Origin: Microcaldota archaeon
GTDB lineage: Archaea; Micrarchaeota; Micrarchaeia; Micrarchaeales; CABMGC01
Length of the DNA: 17,553 nucleotides
Direction of reading: 5' to 3'
NCBI GenBank assembly: GCA_027314465.1
Contig: DAHVAU010000016.1
Location: 1 to 17,553 of the forward strand
Under the pieces are notes generated by a model. That model was not told the DNA's origin. It made no database searches and was given only the letters and a program-made list of their open reading frames with translations. This document shows positions 1 to 5,820 of this stretch, piece by piece. Both the position numbers and the translations under genes were made by a program. How positions within the stretch are numbered: position 1 is the first letter of the stretch; each line of letters starts with the position of its first letter.

Positions 1-203
1 CTAATATCCTTTCCGTCCACAAGTATCCTTCCGGAAATCGGCTCGAGTATCCCGGCTATCGTCCTAAACAAGGTGGTCTTTCCAGCTCCGTTTGGTCCAA
101 GGACCACATAAATCGACGACTCCTTTGCAGTGAAGCTTATGCTGTGAAGCACCCTGTTTCCATTGTAGCCTGAATCTACGTTCTCTAGCTCGAGCGTATG
201 CAT
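1..203 (-). CDS. ABC transporter ATP-binding protein, N-terminal part (partial)
   Basis: This is the N-terminal part of an ABC-type ATPase that runs off the left edge of the window. It would energise import or export by a membrane partner not visible here. The reading contains a clear Walker A motif (GPNGAGKTT, about residues 34-42), preceded by the usual strand 'LELENVDSGYNGNRVLHSISF' region, and followed by the 'TIAGILEPISGRILVDG' segment typical of the family. I choose ATG 203 because ABC ATPases begin about ten residues before the Gly-Tyr region, and AGGT lies 7 nt upstream. A longer reading from ATG 239 is possible. A TATA-like CTTATAT (238-244) lies 38 bp upstream of 203. The Q-loop, signature motif and Walker B are outside the window, so substrate and subfamily cannot be assigned. 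Confidence 0.88.
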   Translation of the reverse strand, partial: MHTLELENVDSGYNGNRVLHSISFTAKESSIYVVLGPNGAGKTTLFRTIAGILEPISGRILVDGKDI

Positions 204-308
204 AAAGCCAACCTTATACTTGACGCTCTCATCCAACATATAAGAATAAGTGGGGCGTGAACGAGTTATTCCCCATCCTTCCAGGTCACAAAGTGCAATA
301 CCTGCTTC

Positions 309-467
309 TCACTTGCGTCTTCCAATCGCAAAGAGGGCCAGCAGCCCTATGGCTATCATGATAACGCCCGCAGTAGCAAATATGCCCGCGATTGGCACGA
401 TGTGCCCCATACCTGCTCCGAACAGGAATCCGCCTGCCACAATCAGTCCCACGCCTAGATTACTCAT
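309..467 (-). CDS. Small two-helix membrane protein, 52 aa
   Basis: A 52-residue ORF beginning MSNLGVGLIVAGGF and ending in the positively charged tail IGRRK. It is almost entirely hydrophobic: two transmembrane helices fit (about residues 4-24 and 27-47) with a Gly-rich turn around GAGMGHIVP. The start at 467 is well supported by a TATA box (490-497, read on the minus strand) centred 26.5 bp upstream, which implies a leaderless transcript. It lies 106 bp upstream of the ABC ATPase start (ATG 203) on the same strand and could be co-transcribed with it. I do not recognise a named family. It resembles the many small hydrophobic proteins of archaea, and no function can be given. Its reality rests on the promoter spacing and the clean membrane-protein composition. 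Confidence 0.6.
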   Translation of the reverse strand: MSNLGVGLIVAGGFLFGAGMGHIVPIAGIFATAGVIMIAIGLLALFAIGRRK

Positions 468-489
468 GCTACTATTGTCAGGTCCCTGC

Positions 490-497
490 TATAAATA
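490..497 (-). promoter_or_regulatory. TATA box of the 52-aa membrane protein
   Basis: TATAAATA on the plus strand, TATTTATA on the minus strand. Its centre is 26.5 bp upstream of ATG 467, so the mRNA would start at or next to the start codon. It sits back to back with the plus-strand box at 557-563. Confidence 0.65.
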
Positions 498-556
498 CCC
501 GCGTGATATCGGGCCCTGCCAGGCTAACCCGGATCTCACCACCTTATAATGAGATG

Positions 557-563
557 TATTTAA
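557..563 (+). promoter_or_regulatory. TATA box of the HTH_42 gene
   Basis: TATTTAA centred 27 bp upstream of ATG 587. The spacing predicts a leaderless mRNA and decides the start codon of the downstream gene against the longer in-frame readings from 392 or 554. Confidence 0.65.
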
Positions 564-586
564 CGTTTCCTGGCATATGCTGGTTT

Positions 587-1693
587 ATGGAGTTCCAGGA
601 TATCCTGCTAAGCAGGCTCATAAACCATGGCATACTGAATGCAACTACTGCAAAGCCCGAGGATGTAGTGCGATACCTAGGCGCCATGCAGGCCCAAGAC
701 TACCAAAACGCCCTCTGGGCAATAGGGCTGCGCTGCAAGGAAGGTACTACCATGTACGACGTGCAGTCAGCAATATCTGACAGAAAGATAGTTAGAACGT
801 GGCTAATGAGGGGAACATTGCACTTTGCCTCATCGACAGATGTGCGCTGGATGCTCAGGCTCTTTACCCCGTGCCTTCGTAACACTGCCCTGCAGCGCGA
901 TCGCAGCTTGGGGCTGTCTGACGAGGTGGTGGAGAAGACGAAATCACTCTTCTCAAAGGCACTGCGCGGGGGAAGGCAGCTATCCCGTGCTGAGATGTAC
1001 TCTGTCATGGAGAAGTGCGGAATCCCATCCGCAAACAACCTTGGCTACCACATGCTATACCGTGCCGCATGGGATGGCCTCATATGCTTCGGTGCCAATG
1101 ACGGGAAGCAACCGACCTTCGCCCTTCTGGACGAGTGGCTGGAAACACCTCCTACCCAGCCGCTATCCGACGGGATCCTTGCTGAACTCGCCACAAGATA
1201 CTTCACTAGTCACGGCCCTGCAACTATACGCGATTATGTCTGGTGGTCCGGGCTTAAGGTCTCTGACGCCAAGCTCGGAATCGAGAGTGCGTCAGGGCTC
1301 AGCGAGCAGCAGATCGGAAACAGCACATATTATCTTCCAAAAAGTCTGCCCAAGCCTAAGAGAAACAAGCAGCTGTTCCTGCTTCCTGGATTTGACGAAT
1401 ATATACTGGGATATACCGACAGGTCTGCGGCTCTTGGCAACACACATGCGAAAAAGCCAATTAGCTCCAGCAATCCCGCAATTATCCACAGCAATGGCGT
1501 ATTTCTGCCCACAATAATTGTAAACGGGAAGGTGGTCGGCACGTGGGCAAGGAAGGCTGCCAAAGGCAGGGTACTTGTCACGGCTAAGCTCTTCATTGGG
1601 CTTGACCATGAGCAGAAACAGCAGTTAAACGAGGAGACAATACGGTACGGACAATTCCTGGGAGCTGATGCTGTTCTGCGCTGCGGCAATTGA
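587..1693 (+). CDS. HTH_42 / AlkZ-like winged-helix DNA-binding protein
   Basis: A 368-residue protein of the winged-helix HTH_42 family (older name DUF1006). The family includes the DNA glycosylases AlkZ and YcaQ, which unhook interstrand crosslinks or remove alkylated bases. Visible marks are the N-terminal MQAQDYQNALWAIGLR segment with a Q35-x-Q37 pair, which matches the Q-phi-Q catalytic motif of AlkZ-type enzymes, and the family hallmark WLMRGTLHF. A C-terminal FDEYILGYTDRS stretch and a VVGTWAR motif are also usual in the family. The length is typical (350-400). Start 587 (MEFQDILL) is set by the TATA box 27 bp upstream. It is divergent from the 52-aa gene and shares a 119-bp intergenic region. 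Glycosylase activity is an inference from the Q-x-Q pair; many members are uncharacterised. Family assignment is strong. Confidence 0.9.
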   Translation: MEFQDILLSRLINHGILNATTAKPEDVVRYLGAMQAQDYQNALWAIGLRCKEGTTMYDVQSAISDRKIVRTWLMRGTLHFASSTDVRWMLRLFTPCLRNTALQRDRSLGLSDEVVEKTKSLFSKALRGGRQLSRAEMYSVMEKCGIPSANNLGYHMLYRAAWDGLICFGANDGKQPTFALLDEWLETPPTQPLSDGILAELATRYFTSHGPATIRDYVWWSGLKVSDAKLGIESASGLSEQQIGNSTYYLPKSLPKPKRNKQLFLLPGFDEYILGYTDRSAALGNTHAKKPISSSNPAIIHSNGVFLPTIIVNGKVVGTWARKAAKGRVLVTAKLFIGLDHEQKQQLNEETIRYGQFLGADAVLRCGN

Positions 1694-1804
1694 AGGCATG
1701 GTGATTGGACATGCGGCAGACTTGCCTGACTGCACATGATTCCGATGGTACCAGCCCGTATGTCCTGCAGGCTATATCACGGAATGCCGAATAGCAACGT
1801 AACG

Positions 1805-1812
1805 TATTTATA
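1805..1812 (+). promoter_or_regulatory. TATA box of the copper operon
   Basis: TATTTATA centred 33.5 bp upstream of ATG 1842. The expected transcription start is near 1835, giving a leader of about 7 nt. It directly abuts the palindrome at 1814-1830. Confidence 0.65.
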
Positions 1813-1813
1813 C

Positions 1814-1830
1814 ATATCATAATATGATAT
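1814..1830. promoter_or_regulatory. Perfect palindrome, probable PadR operator
   Basis: ATATCATA-A-TATGATAT: two 8-bp arms around a single central A (1822). It starts 2 bp after the TATA box and ends about 5 bp before the expected transcription start. A bound dimer there would block polymerase recruitment or TFB access. PadR-type dimers bind AT-rich dyads of this size, so autorepression by the first gene of the operon is likely. I saw no second copy of this palindrome in the window. Confidence 0.6.
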
Positions 1831-1841
1831 ATTGATGCGTT

Positions 1842-2267
1842 ATGGCTGATATGGAGATAAAGAACATGGTAAAACTGTTCGCCGTGCTCCTGCTCAGCGA
1901 GAAGGGGCAGCACGGATACGAGATTATGAAGGAGGTGGAGAAAAAGACCGGGAAGAAAGTCAGTCCAGGACAGATATATCCTTTCTTAAGGCAGCTAAAG
2001 AAGTACCATTATGTTGAGACTAAAGGAAGGTCGGAGCGAGACAAGCAGGCTTATTATCTGACTCCAGAAGGCAGGAAGTTCGTGGCGAGACTCTCAGATA
2101 AGTTCGGGGACATGTTCGAGATTGCAATAAAACCGAAGCTTACAATATGTGCGCACTGCAGTTGTGAGATATACAGAGGCGGATACAAGGAGAAGATGGG
2201 TGGCAGATGCCTTACCTTCTGCTGCAAGAACTGTGCTAAGGGTTACAGGGCTATGAACGCTACATGA
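1842..2267 (+). CDS. PadR-family regulator with C-terminal TRASH-like Cys cluster
   Basis: A 141-residue one-component regulator. Residues about 6-85 form a PadR winged helix: KLFAVLLLSEKGQHGYEIMK, then SPGQIYPFLRQLKKYHYVE and the wing YYLTPEGRKF. The C-terminal 40 residues carry seven cysteines (C103, C106, C108, C123, C127, C128, C131) in a C-x2-C ... CC-x2-C layout like the TRASH metal-binding domain. TRASH domains sense copper in archaeal CopT-type regulators. The usual PadR C-terminal dimerisation helix is largely replaced by this module. The gene heads an operon of metal-handling genes, 13 bp before the next ORF, and has a palindrome over its promoter. Inference: a copper-responsive autorepressor. 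The exact metal is not shown by the sequence. ATG 1851 is an alternative start. Confidence 0.85.
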   Translation: MADMEIKNMVKLFAVLLLSEKGQHGYEIMKEVEKKTGKKVSPGQIYPFLRQLKKYHYVETKGRSERDKQAYYLTPEGRKFVARLSDKFGDMFEIAIKPKLTICAHCSCEIYRGGYKEKMGGRCLTFCCKNCAKGYRAMNAT

Positions 2268-2280
2268 TGTTGGTGAAAAT

Positions 2281-2658
2281 ATGGCTAAACAAACCTTTTC
2301 CGGAATAAATGCAAAGGCTGCTGCAATAACAGGAGCAGTTATTGGCTTATTCTGCTGGCTGCTGGTCATTCTCTTTAGTTTCTCAGGCTATGGAATGATG
2401 GGTTACCTTGGAGGATACGGAATGATGAACTATAGGTACATGGGCTACATGACTGGTGGCGTATTCCATAATGCAACATTCGGTTACATGATGAACGGCG
2501 TATTCTATCCGTACAACGGAACTGGGCATTATTCCAATGGAGACGTATTCCACAGCTATAGCATTGCCTCCGTGATAACTGACATCGTGTTAGGTGCCTT
2601 GGCCGGGCTTGCAATTGCGCTGATATACAACTGGGCGTTAAAGTTAGATAAAAGGTGA
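2281..2658 (+). CDS. Met/Tyr/Gly-rich membrane protein, putative Cu(I) binder
   Basis: A 125-residue protein with two predicted transmembrane helices (about 13-37 and 94-117). They enclose a loop of roughly 55 residues rich in Met, Tyr, Gly and His: GYGMM occurs twice, with MGYM, GYMMNG and several His. Clustered Met and His on the outer face of a membrane is a common Cu(I)-binding arrangement, and the loop holds two N-glycosylation sequons (NAT, NGT), which suits an extracytoplasmic location. GGTGA at 2272-2276 provides a ribosome binding site 4 nt before the ATG. It lies 13 bp after the PadR gene and 4 bp before the YHS gene. I know no named family for it. A role in copper capture or delivery to the exporter is inferred from composition and operon context. 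Confidence 0.75.
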   Translation: MAKQTFSGINAKAAAITGAVIGLFCWLLVILFSFSGYGMMGYLGGYGMMNYRYMGYMTGGVFHNATFGYMMNGVFYPYNGTGHYSNGDVFHSYSIASVITDIVLGALAGLAIALIYNWALKLDKR

Positions 2659-2662
2659 AAAA

Positions 2663-2803
2663 ATGAAAGATCTGGTATGCAATATGGATGTGGATGAAAA
2701 CTCAAAGTTCAGGAGTAGCTACAAGGGCAAGAAGTATGTCTTCTGCTCTGCGAACTGCAAGCAGAACTTCGACAAGAAGCCGCAGAGCTATGCAAAGAGT
2801 TAG
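2663..2803 (+). CDS. YHS-domain metal-binding miniprotein, 46 aa
   Basis: A 46-residue protein that is essentially one YHS domain: LVCNMDV at the N-terminus supplies C6, and YVFCSANCKQNFDKKP supplies C28 and C32. YHS domains bind copper or other soft metals and are common beside, or fused to, CopA exporters. GGTGA (2654-2658) overlaps the stop codon of the preceding gene, so translation of the two is probably coupled. A small soluble copper chaperone feeding the downstream ATPase is the simplest reading. The ATPase has its own N-terminal YHS domain with the same spacing (DPVCGM ... FCSTTC), so this could be a duplicated, detached copy of it. Confidence 0.85.
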   Translation: MKDLVCNMDVDENSKFRSSYKGKKYVFCSANCKQNFDKKPQSYAKS

Positions 2804-2805
2804 CC

Positions 2806-2904
2806 ATGACAGAGTACAAATGCGCCATCTGCGGCATTACAGGAGCAGAAGGTCAGTTGCTCAGTGCCGCAAACGGTGTTCTACGCATGACAGTTGCAAT
2901 CTGA
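2806..2904 (+). CDS. Short CxxC peptide ORF, possibly frameshifted (32 codons)
   Basis: It starts 3 bp after the YHS stop codon and reads MTEYKCAICGITGAEGQLLS before stopping at TGA 2902. The CAIC motif looks like the first knuckle of a small zinc ribbon or metal-binding protein, but no second Cys pair follows in this frame. A Cys/His segment (SEHCKALYLSQQKK) does follow immediately in the +1 frame at about 2900-2941, as if a frameshift separated the two halves. The frame of this ORF is also the frame of the ATPase, with no other stop between TGA 2902 and ATG 2950. It may be a decayed gene, a short real peptide, or a sequence-error artefact. Its position inside a tight operon supports translation; function is unknown. 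Confidence 0.4.
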   Translation: MTEYKCAICGITGAEGQLLSAANGVLRMTVAI

Positions 2905-2949
2905 GCATTGCAAGGCACTCTACCTAAGCCAGCAGAAAAAGATGATATT

Positions 2950-5022
2950 ATGGCAACAGACCCCGTATGCGGCATGCACGTGGAGGAGGCAAGCACGGCG
3001 CTCGTCAGCGAGAAGGAGGGAAAGAAATACTACTTCTGCAGCACTACTTGCAAGCTCCAGTTTGATAAGCCCGAGCTTGAGATGAAGACACTGAAACAGG
3101 CCCTTGCGCTGGCCTGGCCTCTCACAATAATAGTGGCCGTATTCACATACGTTCTGCAACTTAGCTATGGCAACTATGTGATGCTTGTGCTTGCCAGCAT
3201 AGTCCAGTTCTATGCCGGACAGAGGTTCTACGCCGGCATAATCGATGCAGTAAAGAACAAATCGGCAAACATGGATACGCTTATAGCAATAGGAACGAGT
3301 GCGGCCTGGGCGTATAGCACTGTGGTCGTGCTTTTCCCAGCAGTCTTCCCTACAGGCGGTGTCTATTATGATACATCAACAATCATAATAGCACTGATAC
3401 TGACCGGAACATACATGCAGAGGCTCGCCGAGTCAAGGGCATCAACTGCAGTTTCAGCGCTCGTGTCACTGCAGCCGAAAATAGCGCATGTGGTAAAGGG
3501 GAACGATGTAACTGATGTTCCGATAGAGCAGATCAAGGAAGGCTACATACTTCTTGTCAAGCCCGGAGAGAAAATACCTACGGATTCTGTGGTTCTGGAA
3601 GGCGAAAGCTCTGTTGATGAGTCCATGATTACCGGGGAGAGCATGCCTGTCACAAAAAGAAAGGGGGACAAAATAACTGGAGGAACCATGAACTCCACTA
3701 GCTCGCTGAGAATAAAGGCAGCCAAGGTGGGCGAGGATACTGCGCTGGCGCAGATAATAAGGATAGTCAAGGATACTGCTTCAAGCAAGGTCCCGATACA
3801 AAAGCTTGCAGATAAAGTATCATCTTATTTTGTCCCGGCAGTAGTGTTGATAGGCCTTGTGGCAGCGCTTGGCTGGTACTTTATAGGAGGGGTTGGCCTT
3901 AACGTTGCAATACTCATCTTTGTGAGTGTACTGATAATAGCGTGCCCGTGCGCTCTTGGCATAGCTACTCCTGCAGCGCTGCTGGTGTCCTCAGGGAAGG
4001 CAGCGAAGAGCGGCATACTGGTCAAGAGCGGGGAGAGTCTGCAGACGGCCAGCAAGGTAAATGCCATAGTGCTTGACAAGACTGGCACTCTGACAAAGGG
4101 CAGCCCAGAAGTCACAGACATAGTAATTCTATCTACATACAGCAAGAGGCAGGTGCTGGCATTCGCAGCCGTTGCTGAGATAAACTCAGAGCATGTGCTG
4201 GGCAAGGCGATAGTTGCCAAGGCCAATAGCGAGAAGATAAAAGCAGAATTTCCAAAGAAGTTCAACTATAAGCAGGGAGTCGGAGTAACCGCATTTGACA
4301 GGGATGGCAGGAAGATAATGATAGGCAACATGGAAATGTTTGGCAAGCATCTTCCAGAAGAGGCCAAAAGGCAGCTCAAGAACCTGGAATCCGAAGGGAA
4401 GACGACCCTGATACTAGGTGTTGATGACAAGGTAATAGGCCTCATAGCCCTTGCGGATGTCCTGAAAGAGGACAGCGCAAAGGCCATCGATGCACTTCAA
4501 GGCTCAGGAAAAGAGGTATGGCTTGTCACTGGGGACAATGAGCGTGTTGCAAACGCAGTTGCAAGGCAGCTGGGCATAAAGAATATCATAGCGCAGTCCA
4601 AGCCCGAGCAGAAGATGGAAAAGATTGCCGAGCTGCAGAAATCCGGAAAGGTTGTAGCCATGGTCGGTGACGGGGTTAATGACGCCCCTGCACTTACCAA
4701 AGCAGACCTTGGTATAGCCATAGGCGCAGGAACCGAGGTGGCCATGCAGGCAGGAGGCATAATCCTGATAAGAAACAGCATCTACGATGCCTACATTGCA
4801 CTGGAACTTGGAAAGAGGACAATGTCAAAAATAAGGCAGAATCTCTTCTGGGCCTTCGGCTACAATATTATACTGATACCTATAGCAGCAGGGGCGCTTA
4901 TACCATTCTTTACGATAAGCGTCTACGATTTTCTGCCTCTCCTAGCGGCATTTGCCATGGCATTTAGCTCTGTTACAGTAGTTTCCAATTCCTTATTGCT
5001 GGCAAGATTTAGGGTATCGTAG
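2950..5022 (+). CDS. copA: Copper-exporting P1B-type ATPase with N-terminal YHS domain
   Basis: A 690-residue P-type ATPase that should pump Cu(I) out of the cytoplasm. Order of domains: YHS domain (DPVCGM at 4-9, FCSTTC at 29-34) in place of the usual HMA domain, TM helices, actuator loop with TGES (228-231), the CPC metal site (332-334), phosphorylated D376 in DKTGT, and the hinge GDGVND (573-578). TM7 contains YN and TM8 MAFSS, the Cu(I) signature of subgroup P1B-1. The P1B 'SEHP' motif reads SEHV (H415, V416), so the His is kept and the Pro is lost. Start ATG 2950 places the YHS domain at the very N-terminus; an in-frame TTG at 2908 would add 14 residues without known homology. It is the last gene of the operon. 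A silver substrate is also possible. Confidence 0.95.
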   Translation: MATDPVCGMHVEEASTALVSEKEGKKYYFCSTTCKLQFDKPELEMKTLKQALALAWPLTIIVAVFTYVLQLSYGNYVMLVLASIVQFYAGQRFYAGIIDAVKNKSANMDTLIAIGTSAAWAYSTVVVLFPAVFPTGGVYYDTSTIIIALILTGTYMQRLAESRASTAVSALVSLQPKIAHVVKGNDVTDVPIEQIKEGYILLVKPGEKIPTDSVVLEGESSVDESMITGESMPVTKRKGDKITGGTMNSTSSLRIKAAKVGEDTALAQIIRIVKDTASSKVPIQKLADKVSSYFVPAVVLIGLVAALGWYFIGGVGLNVAILIFVSVLIIACPCALGIATPAALLVSSGKAAKSGILVKSGESLQTASKVNAIVLDKTGTLTKGSPEVTDIVILSTYSKRQVLAFAAVAEINSEHVLGKAIVAKANSEKIKAEFPKKFNYKQGVGVTAFDRDGRKIMIGNMEMFGKHLPEEAKRQLKNLESEGKTTLILGVDDKVIGLIALADVLKEDSAKAIDALQGSGKEVWLVTGDNERVANAVARQLGIKNIIAQSKPEQKMEKIAELQKSGKVVAMVGDGVNDAPALTKADLGIAIGAGTEVAMQAGGIILIRNSIYDAYIALELGKRTMSKIRQNLFWAFGYNIILIPIAAGALIPFFTISVYDFLPLLAAFAMAFSSVTVVSNSLLLARFRVS

Positions 5023-5093
5023 CAGTGCCATTCCCAATTCACCTGCCCGTGCGCACGATGCCTTCTCTGGCAACTCCGCACTTCCTGCAGCCA

Positions 5094-5525
5094 TCAGCTC
5101 ACCGCTTTCTTCACAAGCGCTGTGATCTTTGCCTCCTCAGCTGCTGTCAGCTTCCTGATTGCAAATGATGTAGGCCACATGTCGCCATCATCAAGTCTTG
5201 CCTTGTCGCTGAAGCCAAGGGTCGCGTACCTGGCCTTGAACTTGTGCGCATCCTGGAAGAAGCAGATGGTCTTGCCGTTCTTGGTATATGCGGGCATGCC
5301 ATACCACAGTCTGGGGGTAAGGCCCTTGGCACTGGCCATGATTACGGCATGCATTCGCTTGGCCATGGCGCGATCCGGCTCAGGCAGACTGGCAATCTTC
5401 TCGCGTACTGCGCTTTCGCCATCAGCGCCAGAGTTTAGCTCCTGGATCCTCTCCTTCATCGCGGCAATCTCCTCCTTTGTCAGCCCTTTTTTATCCGTGT
5501 TTTTCATAGTCTCGCCACTCATCAT
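5094..5525 (-). CDS. DUF1801 (YdhG-like) domain protein
   Basis: A 143-residue cytoplasmic protein of the DUF1801/YdhG-like fold. Typical pieces are PEPDRAMAKRMHAVIMASAKGLTPRLWYGMPAY, FFQDAHKFKARYATLGF and the C-terminal FAIRKLTAAEEAKITALVKKAV. Members have been linked to iron chaperoning (frataxin-like fold), but the biochemical role is largely unknown. The start ATG at 5525 overlaps, as ATGA, the stop of the AHSA1-like tail upstream (TGA 5524-5522), a classical coupled-translation junction; ATG 5522 is an alternative. In many genomes an ArsR regulator, an AHSA1/SRPBCC protein and a DUF1801 protein form one operon. Here the first two are reduced to a remnant, and this gene appears intact. 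Confidence 0.85.
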   Translation of the reverse strand: MMSGETMKNTDKKGLTKEEIAAMKERIQELNSGADGESAVREKIASLPEPDRAMAKRMHAVIMASAKGLTPRLWYGMPAYTKNGKTICFFQDAHKFKARYATLGFSDKARLDDGDMWPTSFAIRKLTAAEEAKITALVKKAVS

Positions 5526-5617
5526 TGCGTAAGCATCTCACCAAGCTTGTCAACCTGCCGATTCCATCCCTGCGTCATCCCATGCAGCGCACCACCCTGC
5601 ACGCTGCGCCTGCGCAG
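5522..5617 (-). pseudogene. C-terminal remnant of an AHSA1/SRPBCC-domain gene
   Basis: In the frame that ends at TGA 5524-5522 there is an open stretch of about 31 codons ending ALHGMTQGWNRQVDKLGEML. This closely matches the last helix of Activator-of-Hsp90 homologue (SRPBCC) proteins, where 'GMxxGWxxxLDxL' is common. The rest of the roughly 150-residue domain is absent: upstream, the sequence switches directly to ArsR coding in another frame. The stop overlaps the DUF1801 start by 4 bp, as expected for the true end of a gene in that operon. I interpret it as what is left after a deletion. Short length limits certainty. Confidence 0.55.
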
Positions 5618-5726
5618 TTATGTCTAACTTCTTGTATATCCCGCCTGCCGGCATCTGGCCGTTGTTTACAAGCAGCTCTATTATTCTGCGCCTTCTCGGC
5701 TCAGCAAGCGCGTAGAACGCGTCCAT
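5550..5726 (-). pseudogene. Truncated ArsR-family regulator (N-terminal remnant)
   Basis: It begins MDAFYALAEPRRRRIIELLV and continues to IYKKLDITAQA, the first half of an ArsR winged helix of the type paired with SRPBCC proteins. Homologues would continue with the recognition helix (SQHLKVL...), but here the similarity stops at about residue 37, near position 5615. The frame then runs into unrelated residues to TGA 5550. The remaining 58-codon ORF lacks the recognition helix and wing and cannot bind DNA as a normal ArsR protein. The promoter is intact: TTATAAG (5749-5755) is centred 26 bp from ATG 5726. The GC-rich run GCGCAGGCGCAG near the junction could have favoured the deletion. Confidence 0.6.
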
Positions 5727-5748
5727 ATGCACATGTTAAAGTCTAATA

Positions 5749-5755
5749 CTTATAA
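5749..5755 (-). promoter_or_regulatory. TATA box of the ArsR remnant / DUF1801 unit
   Basis: TTATAAG on the minus strand, centred 26 bp before ATG 5726. It shows the transcription unit kept its promoter after the coding region was damaged, so DUF1801 can still be expressed. Confidence 0.6.
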
Positions 5756-5820
5756 CGTATATGCTTTAACAGGTGCCGATCCCACACATCATCTGTCAAT
5801 GCCAAAGCCGCTCTGCCTCA

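Noticed and set aside
392..586. N-terminal extension of the HTH_42 ORF (65 extra residues).
   Set aside because: It runs through the TATA box and over the antisense 52-aa gene and has no protein-like composition; start 587 fits the promoter.
1694..1841. Possible RNA gene between the HTH_42 and PadR genes.
   Set aside because: No tRNA-like arms, boxes or strong stem were seen; the stretch holds only the copper-operon promoter.
5043..5093. Minus-strand reading with a CRKCG motif (CRKCGVAREGIVRTGR, then stop) just after the DUF1801 stop.
   Set aside because: It has an in-frame stop right upstream, no start codon and only one Cys pair. It could be another decayed gene end but is too short to support.
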